Counted from the stretch's first letter, positions 12,701 through 22,133 are shown. The stretch: 64,000 bases of DNA from Deltaproteobacteria bacterium TMED58 (GCA_002167555.2 NHDL02000003.1:75805-139804); one strand, 5' to 3'. The notes: generated by a model from the letters alone, not told the origin. Numbers and translations are program-made.

Positions 12701-13895
12701 GATCTGTTGGTCTAAACTTTTTATATATCTCAGAGATGGCTTGCTCTTTACTCGTTACTTTAGATTTAGAAATCATTTCGTTTATGGTTAAAACCAAAGA
12801 ATTAGTAAAGGAACTATTGTCAACATAGTAACATTCGAACGATTTAATTTGATTATCTTTAATATGGTTAATGGTATCCTCGGTTATTTCTTGAATTAAT
12901 GAATTCTCTAAAGCTTCTGGCTCTTCTGTATTCTTTTGAAAGCTTTCAACTAAAAACATCCCAACTAAATCTTCTTCAGTTAAAGGTAAAGTTTTTAGTT
13001 TTGCAGATTTAATTTTATCAATTATCCTATCTGAAAATCTTCTAGTAGCAGCGACTATCCTTTCTCCTGAAGAATCAAAAATATCCTCTGAAGCTCTTTG
13101 ATATGTTAATAGATTATAGTTTACCTCTTTACTAAACTTTCCTGTTTCAGAATCATATATTATTTTTTCTTTGGAATAAAAAGAATTTAGTATTTCTTCA
13201 ATGGACTCTCCAAGCGCTAACAGGAGTAAAGTTGAATGAAATTTCTTTTTACGATCTATTCTGACATGTAATACATCTTTTGAATCAAATTCAAAATCAA
13301 GCCACCTTCCATCTTGAGGGACAATCCTAGCTGTAAAAGAGGTTTTATTAGTAGTTGTAAGATTCTTAGAATCTTTTTGTGAATCAAAGAATACACCAGG
13401 AGATCTATGTAGCTGATTAACTATAACTCTTTCTGTTCCATTAATAATAAAAGCTCCATTTGTAGTCATAATTGGAATTTCGCCAAAATACACTTCCTGT
13501 TCAATGGCTCTTCCAAATCTCCTTGTCTCTAAAATATTATTTCCAGCTTCATCTAAATCAAACTCCCAAGTAACTAACTGAAATGTTGCATGAATTGATG
13601 ATTGATAGTTATATCCTTTTAATTTACATTCTGATTCAGAATGCTTAGGATCTTCTAGTCGATAAGATACATAATTTAAAGTTGCTCTCTTATTATAATC
13701 TTCAATTGGAAAAGAGGCCTTAAATACCTTTTCGAGTCCTATATTAAGCCTGCTAGCAGGATCTAATCCCTTTTGAATTAGATTATCAAATGATTCTTTT
13801 TGAACACTTAATAAATCAGGCGTGTCTGTCTTGTTTTCAGACTTATTACTAAAACTAATTCTTTTCTTGGTTAACAGTATATTATCTTTATACAA
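9717..13895 (-). CDS. rpoB: DNA-directed RNA polymerase subunit beta
   Basis: Second-largest polymerase subunit, 1392 residues, carrying the rifampicin region and half of the active-site cleft. Recognisable blocks include the rif region ([18 protein letters not shown], then [17 protein letters not shown]), the C-terminal [18 protein letters not shown] and [18 protein letters not shown]. It is separate from rpoC, unlike lineages with a fused gene. It lies 39 bases downstream of rplL with no terminator-like hairpin between, and the rpoC start overlaps its stop. Confidence 0.97.
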   Translation of the reverse strand: MYKDNILLTKKRISFSNKSENKTDTPDLLSVQKESFDNLIQKGLDPASRLNIGLEKVFKASFPIEDYNKRATLNYVSYRLEDPKHSESECKLKGYNYQSSIHATFQLVTWEFDLDEAGNNILETRRFGRAIEQEVYFGEIPIMTTNGAFIINGTERVIVNQLHRSPGVFFDSQKDSKNLTTTNKTSFTARIVPQDGRWLDFEFDSKDVLHVRIDRKKKFHSTLLLLALGESIEEILNSFYSKEKIIYDSETGKFSKEVNYNLLTYQRASEDIFDSSGERIVAATRRFSDRIIDKIKSAKLKTLPLTEEDLVGMFLVESFQKNTEEPEALENSLIQEITEDTINHIKDNQIKSFECYYVDNSSFTNSLVLTINEMISKSKVTSKEQAISEIYKKFRPTDPPTDKIAATFFDNMFFNVDTYRLSKVGRMKINHKLNHGVPNTKLHLDRLDIIESFKYLLALKSGRGEVDDIDHLGNRRVRTVGELIEDRFFTGVERLTRTTKEKMNYGQLEDLTPQEIVIPKSVTSVVKEFFATGQLSQFMDQTNPLSEITHKRRISALGPGGLTRERAGFEVRDVHSSHYGRICPIETPEGPNIGLISSLSTYAKINEHGFIQTPYRDIVNGKVTNNIKFLNALEEEDFVIAQANSELDNDGNFINDLISVRIKGEFQVVPKNDAQLMDVSPSQLVSVSASLIPFLEHDDANRALMGSNMQRQAVPLLRASAPLVGTGFERNISRDSGVTVLARNSGIVDYIDSSKIVIKKDKPTSDGDVSDIYTLIKFERSNQNTCWNQKPIVKKGQKVLAGDIIADGPSTEYGELALGKNITVAFMPWGGYNFEDAILISEKLAKKDTFTSLHIEEFECVSRETKLGKEEITRDIPNVNEEHLSFLDKEGVVQIGAEVKPNDILVGKISPKGETQLSPEERLLRAIFGDKAGDVKDTSLRVPPGVNGIVLDVKHLISRIGDKQDKSRSGSPEVLELLREKEQEINIVQVESRTKLKNIFIGKVSHNAIRDGRKVVIKKEAVIDEDNFALVPYSKIETIVFDNIEKNSKEIEDTLKISEEKILSIDTRYSEQIEKISKPDDLPPGVLKIIKVYVAVKRKHQVGDKMAGRHGNKGVVSRVLPEEDMPYMSDGTPVDMVLNPLGVPSRMNVGQVLETHLGLASKSLGHQIQEHLDKNHSDLESLKGLLEKIYPNNLDYIENVKKISHEELLSLTKRLTDGVPVETPIFEGVKETEIRSLLKDNYLPEDGKLILFNGQTGEPFDQRVTVGVMYMIKLHHLVEEKIHARAIGPYSLVTQQPLGGKSHFGGQRLGEMEVWALEAYGAANTLQEFLTVKSDDVIGRTRLFDSIVKNKVAFEPGIPESFNVLTNELKSLGLNVELGDKKDEVAGEVSND

Positions 13896-13934
13896 AAAGT
13901 ACTCTCCTTGGATTAAACAAAATAAATACTAAGA

Positions 13935-14321
13935 CTATGCTAATGTAACTTTAGCGCCAACTTCTTCAAGTCTTTTCTTCACTTCTTCCGCTTCATCTTT
14001 CTTGACCCCTTCTTTGAGAGGTTTTGGGGCAGATTCAACAAGCTCTTTTGCTTCTTTTAATCCAAGAGCAGTAATTTCTCTGACAATTTTAATAACTTTA
14101 ATCTTTTCAGATCCAGCTTCAGCCAGAGTTATATTAAATTCTGTTTTTTCAGCTGCAGGAGCGTCTCCACCAGCAGCAGGTGCAGCTGCGGCAGCAACAG
14201 CAACTGGTGCGGCTGCTTCAACACCAAATTTTTCTTCTATATCTTTTACTAGCTCTGAAATTTCCAGCAAACTAGCTTTTTCTAGATAAGTAATGACATC
14301 TTGTTTTGATAGTTCAGGCAT
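13935..14321 (-). CDS. rplL: 50S ribosomal protein bL12 (L7/L12)
   Basis: Stalk protein that recruits translation GTPases. The 128 residues show the expected layout: an N-terminal dimerisation helix pair (residues 1-32), a long Ala/Pro hinge (about 35-60) and the globular C-terminal domain with [19 protein letters not shown] and [10 protein letters not shown]. It follows rplJ by 37 bases in the conserved rplKAJL-rpoBC order. The Ala-rich hinge makes a spurious antisense frame, which is not reported. An AGGA-type ribosome site (GGAGGA) precedes the ATG. Confidence 0.97.
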   Translation of the reverse strand: MPELSKQDVITYLEKASLLEISELVKDIEEKFGVEAAAPVAVAAAAAPAAGGDAPAAEKTEFNITLAEAGSEKIKVIKIVREITALGLKEAKELVESAPKPLKEGVKKDEAEEVKKRLEEVGAKVTLA

Positions 14322-14358
14322 AAAAATCCTCCAAATATTGAATTCGTATTATATACGT

Positions 14359-14874
14359 TTATTTTTTATCTTTCAAGTTATTTAATACATTAACTAGATT
14401 TCTAGGAATTGCTTGGGAAACATTTATAAATTTAATTAATGGCTGGTTCAACATAGATATCAGCTGACCAATTAATATTTCTCGTGAAGGAAGCTTGGAT
14501 ATCTTTTCTAATTCTGACTTATCAACTGACTTTCCTTCAATAAAACCTATACGAATTTCAAGATTAGGATAATCTTTCTCTATTTCTACAAAGGTTTTTG
14601 TAACTTCAACATAATTCTCTTCTAAAAAGGTTATTGCAGTTTCTCCAGAAGCATCAGTAAAAATTGACTCAAATTCAGTATCTACGGAGGCTTTTTTCAA
14701 CAAATTATTCTTAACAACAGTCAAGACGGCGTTGTTTGCTCTCAACTTCTTCCTTAAAAGCTCAAACTCAGATACTTTTGCACCCCTAAAATTTACTAAT
14801 AAAAAAGAAGGAGTATCTGCGAATGAACTCTTAAAGTTATTAACTATTTGCTCTTTTTGTTCTCTTCCTAACAT
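14359..14874 (-). CDS. rplJ: 50S ribosomal protein uL10
   Basis: Base of the ribosomal stalk: it binds 23S rRNA and anchors L12 dimers through its C-terminal helix. The 171 residues include the N-terminal domain signature RGAKVSEFELLRKKLR followed by VVKNNLLKKA. Only four bases separate it from rplA, so the long untranslated leader that carries the L10 autoregulatory site in enterobacteria cannot be present here. Any feedback site must lie inside rplA or elsewhere. Confidence 0.96.
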   Translation of the reverse strand: MLGREQKEQIVNNFKSSFADTPSFLLVNFRGAKVSEFELLRKKLRANNAVLTVVKNNLLKKASVDTEFESIFTDASGETAITFLEENYVEVTKTFVEIEKDYPNLEIRIGFIEGKSVDKSELEKISKLPSREILIGQLISMLNQPLIKFINVSQAIPRNLVNVLNNLKDKK

Positions 14875-14878
14875 TTAA

Positions 14879-15610
14879 CTAGGCCATTGCTCCGTTATAT
14901 TTTTTCAACTCTTCTTTGAGTAATGCAACATCAATCTTAAAACCAGGACCCATAGTGCTAGAGACACTCACCTTCTTAAAGTAATTGCCCTTAGAAGATG
15001 CGGGTTTAGACTTATTAATCGACTGAACTAAAAAGTATAGATTATCCATAATTTTTGCAATTTCAAATGATTTTTTACCACATGGAAAATTAACTAATCC
15101 TAACTTATCATTTTTTATCTCAATTCTACCTGCTTTTGCATCCTTAATAGCCTTTTCCACATCACTTGTAACAGTTCCCATTTTAGGGCTTGGCATTAAA
15201 CCTTTAGGTCCTAGTACTTGTCCCAATCTTGCAATTTTAGGCATCATTTCGGGAATTGACACCAAAACGTCAAAATCTGTCCATTTCTCATTAATAATTT
15301 TTTCAATCATATCTTCCCCACCCACATAATCAGCGCCCGAAGATTCAGCCTTTTTAACATGTTCACCATTACATATGGCAACTACTCGTACTTTTTTTCC
15401 TAGAGGATTTGGAGGTACTGTCGCAATTTTTATCTGTTGATCCGACTTCTTAGGATCTATTCCCAATTGAATAGATAAATCAATTGTTTCATCAAACTTT
15501 GAAGTACTAATACTTTTAATTATCTCAATTGCCTCACTAGGTGAATAAAATTTATTCTTATCAATTTTATCATTATCTAAAATAACTTTTTTATTTTTTG
15601 TTGTCTTCAT
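14879..15610 (-). CDS. rplA: 50S ribosomal protein uL1
   Basis: L1-stalk protein that binds 23S rRNA and helps release E-site tRNA; in many bacteria it is also a translational repressor of rplKA. At 243 residues it is slightly longer than usual because of about ten extra N-terminal residues (TTKNKKVILDNDK). Signatures are QIKIATVPPNPLGKKVRV and LGQVLGPKGLMPSPKMGT. It is eight bases downstream of rplK. Confidence 0.97.
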   Translation of the reverse strand: MKTTKNKKVILDNDKIDKNKFYSPSEAIEIIKSISTSKFDETIDLSIQLGIDPKKSDQQIKIATVPPNPLGKKVRVVAICNGEHVKKAESSGADYVGGEDMIEKIINEKWTDFDVLVSIPEMMPKIARLGQVLGPKGLMPSPKMGTVTSDVEKAIKDAKAGRIEIKNDKLGLVNFPCGKKSFEIAKIMDNLYFLVQSINKSKPASSKGNYFKKVSVSSTMGPGFKIDVALLKEELKKYNGAMA

Positions 15611-15618
15611 AATCCTAC

Positions 15619-16038
15619 CTATCCTTTAATTTCTACTCCCATACTTCGTGCTGTACCCTCAACAATTTTTTTAGCTGCGTCTATATCATTTGCATTGATA
15701 TCATCCATCTTAGTTTTAGCAATTTCTTCCAGCTGTGATTCAGAAATCTTTCCAACTTTAACTAGAGGGACAGTACTAGATCCTTTCTCGATTTTTGCTG
15801 CCTTTTTTATTAAATAAGAAACAGGTGGAGTTTTAACAACAAAAGAAAAAGATTTATCAGAATATACGGTCACTACAACTGGCAGCAAACCTTCCAGCTT
15901 ATCAGTTTGTGCATTAAAAGCCTTGCAGAATTCCATTATGTTGATTCCTTTTTGTCCTAAAGCTGGACCTATGGGTGGTGCCGGAGAAGCTTTACCTGCC
16001 TCACATAATAATTTTAAAGATCCCTGAACTTTTTTCAT
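15619..16038 (-). CDS. rplK: 50S ribosomal protein uL11
   Basis: Component of the GTPase-associated centre. The 139 residues show the Pro-rich N-terminal motif [17 protein letters not shown] and the C-terminal RNA-binding domain ending [12 protein letters not shown]. The start abuts the nusG stop with no gap, giving the conserved secE-nusG-rplK order. Confidence 0.97.
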   Translation of the reverse strand: MKKVQGSLKLLCEAGKASPAPPIGPALGQKGINIMEFCKAFNAQTDKLEGLLPVVVTVYSDKSFSFVVKTPPVSYLIKKAAKIEKGSSTVPLVKVGKISESQLEEIAKTKMDDINANDIDAAKKIVEGTARSMGVEIKG

Positions 16039-16596
16039 CTAAATTTTCTCCACTTGATTAAAATCTAAATCGATAGGTGTTGCCCTACCAAAGATTTCAA
16101 CTAAAACTTGTATTTTTCCTTTATCCATTTTAACTTCTTCAACCATACCTGTAAAATTCTCGAAGGGCCCTTCTATTACTTTGACTGACTCACCCTTATC
16201 AAAAATAACTTTTGGCGTCGGCTTTAAGGTTCCCTCTTCTATTTTATTCCTCATTTTATTAATTTCAGACTCATCAACTGTAGGCACAGATTCCACTATT
16301 AATTTTCCATCCTTAACCTTCCCCCCGACAAATCCAATCACCTTAGGTATATTTCTTAAAAAATGCCAAGACTCCTCATTCAGCTGTGTTTTCACTAAAA
16401 GGTAGCCAGGAAAAAATTTTTTTTCTGATGTTTTTTTTCTACCGCCCTTTAATTGCTCTTCTATAGTTTCTGTAGGTACAAGGATATCTGAAATCAATTC
16501 CTCACACTTATCCATTTTCATCTGTGCAATTATATAACCTTTTACTGTATCTTCCGATCCAGTATTACAGTGAACAACGTACCACTTTTCTGCCAT
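16039..16596 (-). CDS. nusG: Transcription termination/antitermination factor NusG
   Basis: Processivity factor that binds RNA polymerase and links it to Rho or to the ribosome. At 185 residues it is standard length. The NGN domain starts WYVVHCNTGSED and includes FPGYLLVKTQL. The C-terminal KOW domain contains KGESVKVIEGPFENFTGMV. It lies directly between secE and rplK without gaps. Confidence 0.97.
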   Translation of the reverse strand: MAEKWYVVHCNTGSEDTVKGYIIAQMKMDKCEELISDILVPTETIEEQLKGGRKKTSEKKFFPGYLLVKTQLNEESWHFLRNIPKVIGFVGGKVKDGKLIVESVPTVDESEINKMRNKIEEGTLKPTPKVIFDKGESVKVIEGPFENFTGMVEEVKMDKGKIQVLVEIFGRATPIDLDFNQVEKI

Positions 16597-16776
16597 TTAG
16601 TTACCACCCAATAAAAATTCAGTAATTGAAGACAAAATAAAATCAACAAGTAATAAAAATATTCCTAATATTATAGTAACGAGCACTACACCACCTGTGG
16701 ATTTAATATTTTCTCTTTTATTTATCCAAGAGATTTTACCTAATTCTGATTTAATATCATCAAAAAATTTTTTCAT
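16597..16776 (-). CDS. secE: Preprotein translocase subunit SecE
   Basis: Small essential membrane subunit of the SecYEG channel. I chose the ATG at 16776, giving 59 residues starting MKKFFDDIKSELGKISW, because it lies one base after the rpiB stop and has GGAG at good spacing. The longer frame to 16803 would overlap rpiB. There is an amphipathic N-terminal helix, then one transmembrane segment (about residues 27-50, GVVLVTIILGIFLLLVDFIL). It is the short, single-helix form found in most bacteria outside the gammaproteobacteria. The usual upstream tRNA-Trp and rpmG are absent. Confidence 0.93.
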   Translation of the reverse strand: MKKFFDDIKSELGKISWINKRENIKSTGGVVLVTIILGIFLLLVDFILSSITEFLLGGN

Positions 16777-16777
16777 A

Positions 16778-17230
16778 TTACTCCGCGAAATTGATATTTT
16801 CAATTTGCTTTAACTTATTTAGCCTAACATCATGCCTTCCTGCTTCATAGTCAGTAGTAAGCCATAGCTCTATTATATTCTTAGCGACGTCAGTTGATAC
16901 ATATTTTGAGCCTAAAGTTATAACATTTGAGTTATTATGAGCTCTTGACATGATAGCAAGATTAACATCATTTGCAACTACAGCCCTAATATTTGGGTAT
17001 TTATTAGCGACAATATTCATTCCAGAACCTGATGCGCATATAAGTATTCCTCTATCATATTGGCCCTGGGAAACTTTTAAAGAGACTTCAGCAGCAGAAT
17101 CAGGGTAGTCAGATTTTTCCTCGGAAAATGTTCCAAAATCCTTGTAATCAAAACCTAGTTTTTGAATATAATCTTTTAAATCTTCTTTTAAAATGAAGCC
17201 TCTATGGTCAGAACCTATTGCGATTTTCAT
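16778..17230 (-). CDS. rpiB: Ribose-5-phosphate isomerase B
   Basis: Interconverts ribose-5-phosphate and ribulose-5-phosphate in the pentose phosphate pathway. The 150 residues have the RpiB/LacAB fold signatures GSDHRGF at residues 6-12 and the active-site segment ILICASGSGM with Cys65. That loop usually reads CGTG or CGSG, so an Ala replaces one glycine here while the Cys is kept. SRAHNNSNVITLG and GRHDVRLNKL also match the family. It lies between fabF (two-base gap) and secE (one-base gap), inside the long minus-strand operon, so it may supply ribose-phosphate in step with growth genes. Confidence 0.93.
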   Translation of the reverse strand: MKIAIGSDHRGFILKEDLKDYIQKLGFDYKDFGTFSEEKSDYPDSAAEVSLKVSQGQYDRGILICASGSGMNIVANKYPNIRAVVANDVNLAIMSRAHNNSNVITLGSKYVSTDVAKNIIELWLTTDYEAGRHDVRLNKLKQIENINFAE

Positions 17231-17232
17231 TG

Positions 17233-18468
17233 TTAATCCTCAAACTTCTTAAAAATTAAAGTACAATTAGTTCCCCCAAATCCAAAAGAGTTGCTGACAG
17301 CAATCTTTATGTCTTTATCTAAGGTCTCATGTGGAACATAATTTAAATCACACCCTTCTTGTGGATTATCCAAATTTATAGTAGGTGGAACTACTCCCTC
17401 ATGAAGAGCTAGAGATGTTATCCCTGCCTCTAATCCTCCGGCAGCGCCAAGAAGATGACCTGTAATAGATTTAGTTGAGCTAACTAAAAGGTTGTAAGAA
17501 TGTTCACCAAAAACTTTTTTAATTGCATTTGTCTCATTTATATCATTTTGCTGGGTTGATGTTCCATGAGCATTAATATAGTCAACATCTTCAGGATTAA
17601 TATTTGAATTTTTTAACGCAGATTCCATACAAATAACTGGACCATCAATATTTGGGGAAGTTATATGATGAGCGTCTCCGCTCATACCAGAGCCGATAAG
17701 CTCAGCATATATAGTAGCACCACGTTTTTTTGCATGCTCCATTTCTTCTAAAACAATAAGACCAGAGCCTTCACCCATAACAAAACCATCTCTATCATTA
17801 TCAAAAGGCCTTGAGGCCGCACTAGGATTATCATTTCTTGTTGAAATAGCTCTCATAACATTAAAACCAGATATTGCTACGTGAACTAATGGAGCTTCGG
17901 CACCGCCGGCTACCATAGCAACAGCATCACCTCTTTCAATCATCATCGCGGCATATCCAATTGAATGTGCTCCAGCCGCACAAGCTGTACAAGCAGCACA
18001 GTTTGGCCCTTTTAAGTTATTAAAAATTGAAACATATCCCGCGGCCATATTTGGAACCATAGATGGAACAAAGAAAGGGGAAACTCTTGAAGGTCCTTTG
18101 TCGTTATAGACAAGAGTATTATCAACAAAAGTCTGTATGCCACCAATTCCTGAACCTATATAAGATCCAACCAAATGGGAATTTGAGTCATTAATTTCTA
18201 GCTTGGAATCTTTTAATGCTAAAGATGCAGCAGCAACAGCAAATCTTATAAATGGATCGCTTCTTCTAGCTTCTTTTGCATCCATAAAATCTTCTGCATT
18301 AAAATCAGAAGAAACCTCTGCACCAAATTTTGTTTTTAAATCTGATGCATCAACTTTTTTTAAAAAGTCTACTCCAGATATACCATCTTTTATTTTTGGC
18401 CAAATTTCATTATGCCCTATTCCTAGGGAAGATAACATTCCAATTCCAGTTATTACGACTCTTTTCAT
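17233..18468 (-). CDS. fabF: Beta-ketoacyl-ACP synthase II
   Basis: Condensing enzyme of fatty-acid elongation: it joins malonyl-ACP to a growing acyl chain. The 411 residues carry the Cys-His-His triad of the KAS I/II group: Cys163 in TACAAG, His in NAHGTSTQQND and His in SITGHLLGAAGG with the preceding conserved Lys. The terminal GFGGTNC is present. It follows acpP by four bases and precedes rpiB by two. Confidence 0.97.
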   Translation of the reverse strand: MKRVVITGIGMLSSLGIGHNEIWPKIKDGISGVDFLKKVDASDLKTKFGAEVSSDFNAEDFMDAKEARRSDPFIRFAVAAASLALKDSKLEINDSNSHLVGSYIGSGIGGIQTFVDNTLVYNDKGPSRVSPFFVPSMVPNMAAGYVSIFNNLKGPNCAACTACAAGAHSIGYAAMMIERGDAVAMVAGGAEAPLVHVAISGFNVMRAISTRNDNPSAASRPFDNDRDGFVMGEGSGLIVLEEMEHAKKRGATIYAELIGSGMSGDAHHITSPNIDGPVICMESALKNSNINPEDVDYINAHGTSTQQNDINETNAIKKVFGEHSYNLLVSSTKSITGHLLGAAGGLEAGITSLALHEGVVPPTINLDNPQEGCDLNYVPHETLDKDIKIAVSNSFGFGGTNCTLIFKKFED

Positions 18469-18472
18469 AATA

Positions 18473-18712
18473 TTACTTTGAATTCTTTACAACGTAGTCG
18501 ACTGCATCGCTTACTTTAAGAATTTTCTCTGCATCCTCGTCAGCAATTTCAACACCAAACTCGTCTTCCATGCTCATGATAAGCTCAACTAAGTCTAAAG
18601 AGTCCGCACCTAAATCTTCGATAAATTGCGAATCAAGCGTTACTTCATTCTCAGATTTTCCTAACTGCTCTGCAATTAAAGATACTACCTTTTGTTTAAT
18701 TTCTTCTGACAT
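18473..18712 (-). CDS. acpP: Acyl carrier protein
   Basis: Carries acyl chains on a 4'-phosphopantetheine arm during fatty-acid synthesis. The 79 acidic residues include the attachment site [11 protein letters not shown] with Ser38. An AGGA-type ribosome site precedes the ATG. The position between fabG and fabF is the classical one. Confidence 0.98.
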   Translation of the reverse strand: MSEEIKQKVVSLIAEQLGKSENEVTLDSQFIEDLGADSLDLVELIMSMEDEFGVEIADEDAEKILKVSDAVDYVVKNSK

Positions 18713-18724
18713 AATAGTCCTCCA

Positions 18725-19465
18725 TTAAGTGTATAAACCACCATTAATTTTTAAAACTTCTCCAGTTATATATGATGAATCATCTGAGGCTAAAAACAAT
18801 ACGGCTTTAGCAACATCCTCAGGTTGCCCAAATCTTGAAAGAGGGATTATCTCTTTATATTTTTCTTTTATGGTATCAGACAAGACATCAGTAATTTCTG
18901 TTTCAATAAAACCTGGACTTACAGCATTGACATTTATGTTCTTTGAGCCCAACTCTTTTGCTAAGGATTTTGTAAAACCAATAAGTGCTGATTTAGTAGA
19001 AGAATAGTTAACTTGACCTGGGTTTCCCATTTCACCCACTACAGAACTAATATTGATTATTTTTCCGTATTGGTTCTTTATCATCATCCTAACCACATTC
19101 TTTGTACAATTAAAAACTCCTTTTATGTTAGTTTCAAAAACTTCATCCCATTGATTTTCTTTCATTCTCATAAACAATGAGTCTCTTGTAATTCCAGCGT
19201 TGTTAACCAAAATGTCTATTCTTTCATACTTATCTATTATTTCTTTAATTGATTGTTCAACTTCATTCGAATCTGAAACATCAAATTTTACAACTTCCCC
19301 ATTACCACTGGAAGATTCTATCTGCTTTAATACTTCTTCGGCTGAATCCTTGGAATTTGAATAGTTAATAATTACAGTAGCTCCTGCCTTAGCTAACTCA
19401 GTACATATAGAACTACCTATTCCTCTAGACCCTCCGGTTACTAATGCAATTTTATCCTTCAACAT
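18725..19465 (-). CDS. fabG: 3-oxoacyl-ACP reductase
   Basis: NADPH-dependent reductase that performs the first reduction of each fatty-acid cycle. The 246-residue short-chain dehydrogenase has the cofactor loop TGGSRGIGSS at residues 10-19, the NNAG motif near 88-91, and the catalytic Ser141, Tyr154 and Lys158 (YSSTK). The C-terminus GEVLKINGGLYT is typical of FabG. It is two bases from fabD and twelve from acpP. Confidence 0.97.
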   Translation of the reverse strand: MLKDKIALVTGGSRGIGSSICTELAKAGATVIINYSNSKDSAEEVLKQIESSSGNGEVVKFDVSDSNEVEQSIKEIIDKYERIDILVNNAGITRDSLFMRMKENQWDEVFETNIKGVFNCTKNVVRMMIKNQYGKIINISSVVGEMGNPGQVNYSSTKSALIGFTKSLAKELGSKNINVNAVSPGFIETEITDVLSDTIKEKYKEIIPLSRFGQPEDVAKAVLFLASDDSSYITGEVLKINGGLYT

Positions 19466-19467
19466 AT

Positions 19468-20382
19468 TTAGATTTTTTCCAAATCTGCTTTTTCACCGAA
19501 ATTTAGAGTTTGGCAGTCTGGAACTATCCTTTTTATTAAACCAGTTAAAACATTTTTAGGTCCTACTTCCATAAATGATTTAACACCCAAATTGGAATTT
19601 AAATAATGAATAGATTGATGCCATAGAACTGGGCTAATCAATTGGTCCAATAAAAGAGTTTTAATTCTATCTTTATCTGTAATAGTTTTGGCGTCAAAAT
19701 TTGTAACCATAGGTATTCTAAAATCCAGAAAATTTATTCCATCTAAAACTTCTCTCATTTTATCAACTGCTGATTTCATTAACTTTGAATGGAAAGGAGC
19801 ACTCACATCTAATAAAACAACCCTTTTGGCACCAGCTTCTTTTGCAAGTCTAGCTGCATTATCTACAGCTTTCTTTACCCCTGAGATTACTACTTGGCCT
19901 ATACTATTATAGTTTGCTGCGGATACATATGAATCATCATTCGAAACTTTGTTACAAATTTCGTCAACTTGATCGTCAGGTAATCCTAAAACTGCAGCCA
20001 TACCGCCTACGCCTAAAGGGACTGCTGCCTGGGTATATTCTCCTCTTTTTCTTACCGCCCATATTGCATCTTCAAAATCAAGTGATCCTGAAGCTACTAG
20101 AGCTGAATATTCTCCTAAACTATGTCCGGCTACGAAATCGGCCCTTATCTCCCTTTCAGATGTTAAAACTCTAAAAGCAGCTGTACTGACAGTCAGAATT
20201 GCAGGTTGTGCATTTACAGTAAGATGAACATCTTCAGATTCAAAACATAGTTTCTTAATGTCTAAATTTAATTTATCGCTTGCTTGTGCAAAAGTTTCCC
20301 TAGCAATCTTAAAATTGTCATAAAGATCTTTTCCCATTCCTACAAACTGGGAACCTTGTCCGGGAAAAACTAAACTTAACAA
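19468..20382 (-). CDS. fabD: Malonyl-CoA:ACP transacylase
   Basis: Loads malonyl groups on ACP. The 304 residues show GQGSQFVGMGKDL at the N-terminus, the nucleophile Ser88 in GHSLGEYS and His198 in APFHSK, the expected Ser-His pair. It lies 30 bases downstream of rpmF. The plsX and fabH genes that usually sit between rpmF and fabD are missing, so phosphate-acyltransferase and the initiating condensing enzyme must be encoded elsewhere. Confidence 0.97.
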   Translation of the reverse strand: MLSLVFPGQGSQFVGMGKDLYDNFKIARETFAQASDKLNLDIKKLCFESEDVHLTVNAQPAILTVSTAAFRVLTSEREIRADFVAGHSLGEYSALVASGSLDFEDAIWAVRKRGEYTQAAVPLGVGGMAAVLGLPDDQVDEICNKVSNDDSYVSAANYNSIGQVVISGVKKAVDNAARLAKEAGAKRVVLLDVSAPFHSKLMKSAVDKMREVLDGINFLDFRIPMVTNFDAKTITDKDRIKTLLLDQLISPVLWHQSIHYLNSNLGVKSFMEVGPKNVLTGLIKRIVPDCQTLNFGEKADLEKI

Positions 20383-20412
20383 AATAAATAACTCCTCAAA
20401 ATGGAATATATA

Positions 20413-20577
20413 CTAAGCTTTTTTTGATTCTTCATATTTCTCAATAGAGCTGTATCTGTGAGGAACTTTCAACTCACCAGATTTTTTCTCCCTAGAAAGT
20501 CCAGGCAAATTAACTTTTGTATTATTTCTTCGTTTACCTACTTTTGATTTTGATGATTTTCTTTTTGGTGTAGCCAT
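20413..20577 (-). CDS. rpmF: 50S ribosomal protein bL32
   Basis: Translating this interval on the minus strand gives 54 residues beginning MATPKRKSSKSKVGKRRNN and ending EKYEESKKA, a clear L32. The zinc-binding cysteine pairs of the C+ form are absent, so this is a zinc-independent L32. An AAGGA ribosome site lies seven bases before the ATG, behind a good promoter. It is the first gene of the long fab-rpl-rpo-valS block. Confidence 0.94.
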   Translation of the reverse strand: MATPKRKSSKSKVGKRRNNTKVNLPGLSREKKSGELKVPHRYSSIEKYEESKKA

Positions 20578-20598
20578 TTTCTATCCTTTTTTACCTCT

Positions 20599-20626
20599 AT
20601 TATATGATATAAATACTATTTTACAA
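20599..20626 (-). promoter_or_regulatory. Predicted sigma-70-type promoter of the rpmF-fab-rpl-rpo-valS block
   Basis: On the minus strand, TTGTAA (20621-20626) is followed after 16 bases by a perfect TATAAT (20599-20604), about 21 bases before the rpmF ATG. It overlaps the end of the upstream ABC gene. The short leader carries an AAGGA ribosome site. It is the best promoter seen for the fifteen downstream collinear genes, though internal promoters are likely. Confidence 0.6.
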
Positions 20627-22133
20627 CTTCCAATATTTTTTTTGTTGCAGAATTTGATGGATTAGTAAAAACTTTAGATGTTTCCCCCTCTTCTACTATT
20701 GTCCCCTCGGATAAGACCATAACACGATTACATATAGATTGAACAAGTCTATAATCGTGAGTAATAAAGAGAATTGTTATTTTATGCTCTAAATATAAGG
20801 ATTTGATGATAGATAAGATTTCATTTTGTGACTTTAAATCTAATGATGACATTGGTTCATCAAAAATAATAACTTTAGGTTTTACAAGCAAGGCCTTTAA
20901 AATTAATATCTTTTGTCTTTGGCCACCACTTAAGGATTTGGGAAACCTTAATAATATATCTTTATTTAACCCTAATTCCTCTAGATAGAGATCTACTTCC
21001 TCACGATAATTAATATTTTTGGATATTCTATCTTTAGATAATGATTTAAGTTCTTCTCTAATCAAAAAAGAATCTAACAATATATCTAAAATCTTTCTTT
21101 TAGGATTAAGCGATCCATACAAATCCTGAAAAACTATTTGTATATTTGATGCATAAGATTTAGGTGTATATTCTTTTAGATTTTTTTCAAATAACGTACA
21201 TGTACCTTTTTTTGGAGAGTAAATCTTCATCAAAACCTTAGTTAAAGTGCTTTTACCTGACCCACTTAGTCCTACTAAACCTAAAATTTCTCCTTTGTGT
21301 ATCTTGAAATCAACTTTTTTTAAAATATTTTTATTATCATTAAACCCAAAACTTAAATCCTTTACTTTTAATATCTCCTTCGAGTTATCAATATCTAATC
21401 CATCAAATATTTGATGTTTTGCTTTTGACTCTAGGTCTGCTAATTCATTATTGCTGAGATTTATAAGAGTTTTATTTTGTATCAAATAGTGGTCATTACA
21501 ATAATTCTTAGCAATTCTTAAATCATGAGTTATAACTAATACACTCAAACCTCTCGAATTTGATATTGTAACTAATAAATCTAAAATAATTTTTTCATTT
21601 ACTGCATCTAGGGATGACGTAGCTTCATCAGCCACTAATACATTGGGATTATTTTGAAGAGCCAATGCAATCAAAATTCTTTGAGCCATCCCACCACTTA
21701 ATTCATGTGGATATAAATTTAAAAGATTTTCTGGCTCAACAAAACCAACCTCCTCTAACAAATTTATATAATTTGATTCTTGAGAATCATTCTTTTCATT
21801 TGGAATTCTATTAATTTCAAAATGTTCATAAATAGTTATAACTGGATTTAAAGATGAAAGTGGCTCTTGTGGAATGTAAGAAAAAAAATTAATTGGAATA
21901 GAATTTTTTAAATAATCATGGCATTTAAATGAATCAAACTCTTTTATAACATTATAAAGATATTCCTTGGAGGATAATGAAAAACCAAATAATGATTTAC
22001 CACTTCCACTCTCGCCAATAATAGAAATTATAGAATTTTTATTTAATTTAAAGTTAATGTTCTCTAATAATGGCTTGGAATAGTTATCCTTTGGATATAG
22101 TTTCATATTTTTTATTTCAATTAAATAACTCAT
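20616..22133 (-). CDS. Tandem-ATPase ABC protein of the oligopeptide/dipeptide (YejF-like) type
   Basis: The 505 residues contain two complete ABC ATPase domains in one chain, as in YejF or a DppD-DppF fusion. Domain 1 has Walker A GESGSGKS (residues 40-47), signature LSGGMAQR and Walker B VLVADEATSSLD. Domain 2 has Walker A GLSGSGKS (about 290), signature LSGGQRQK and Walker B VIIFDEPMSSLD. The family powers uptake of peptides or related solutes with two permeases and a binding protein, but none is next to it, so the substrate is unknown. The predicted -10 (TAAGAT) is seven bases before the ATG. The 38 bases to rpmF contain the rpmF promoter. Confidence 0.85.
   Translation of the reverse strand: MSYLIEIKNMKLYPKDNYSKPLLENINFKLNKNSIISIIGESGSGKSLFGFSLSSKEYLYNVIKEFDSFKCHDYLKNSIPINFFSYIPQEPLSSLNPVITIYEHFEINRIPNEKNDSQESNYINLLEEVGFVEPENLLNLYPHELSGGMAQRILIALALQNNPNVLVADEATSSLDAVNEKIILDLLVTISNSRGLSVLVITHDLRIAKNYCNDHYLIQNKTLINLSNNELADLESKAKHQIFDGLDIDNSKEILKVKDLSFGFNDNKNILKKVDFKIHKGEILGLVGLSGSGKSTLTKVLMKIYSPKKGTCTLFEKNLKEYTPKSYASNIQIVFQDLYGSLNPKRKILDILLDSFLIREELKSLSKDRISKNINYREEVDLYLEELGLNKDILLRFPKSLSGGQRQKILILKALLVKPKVIIFDEPMSSLDLKSQNEILSIIKSLYLEHKITILFITHDYRLVQSICNRVMVLSEGTIVEEGETSKVFTNPSNSATKKILEVVK

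Noticed and set aside
14002-14289. Ala/Ser-rich open frame on the plus strand
   Set aside because: It is the antisense shadow of the rplL hinge and C-terminal domain; it has no ribosome site and no family resemblance.
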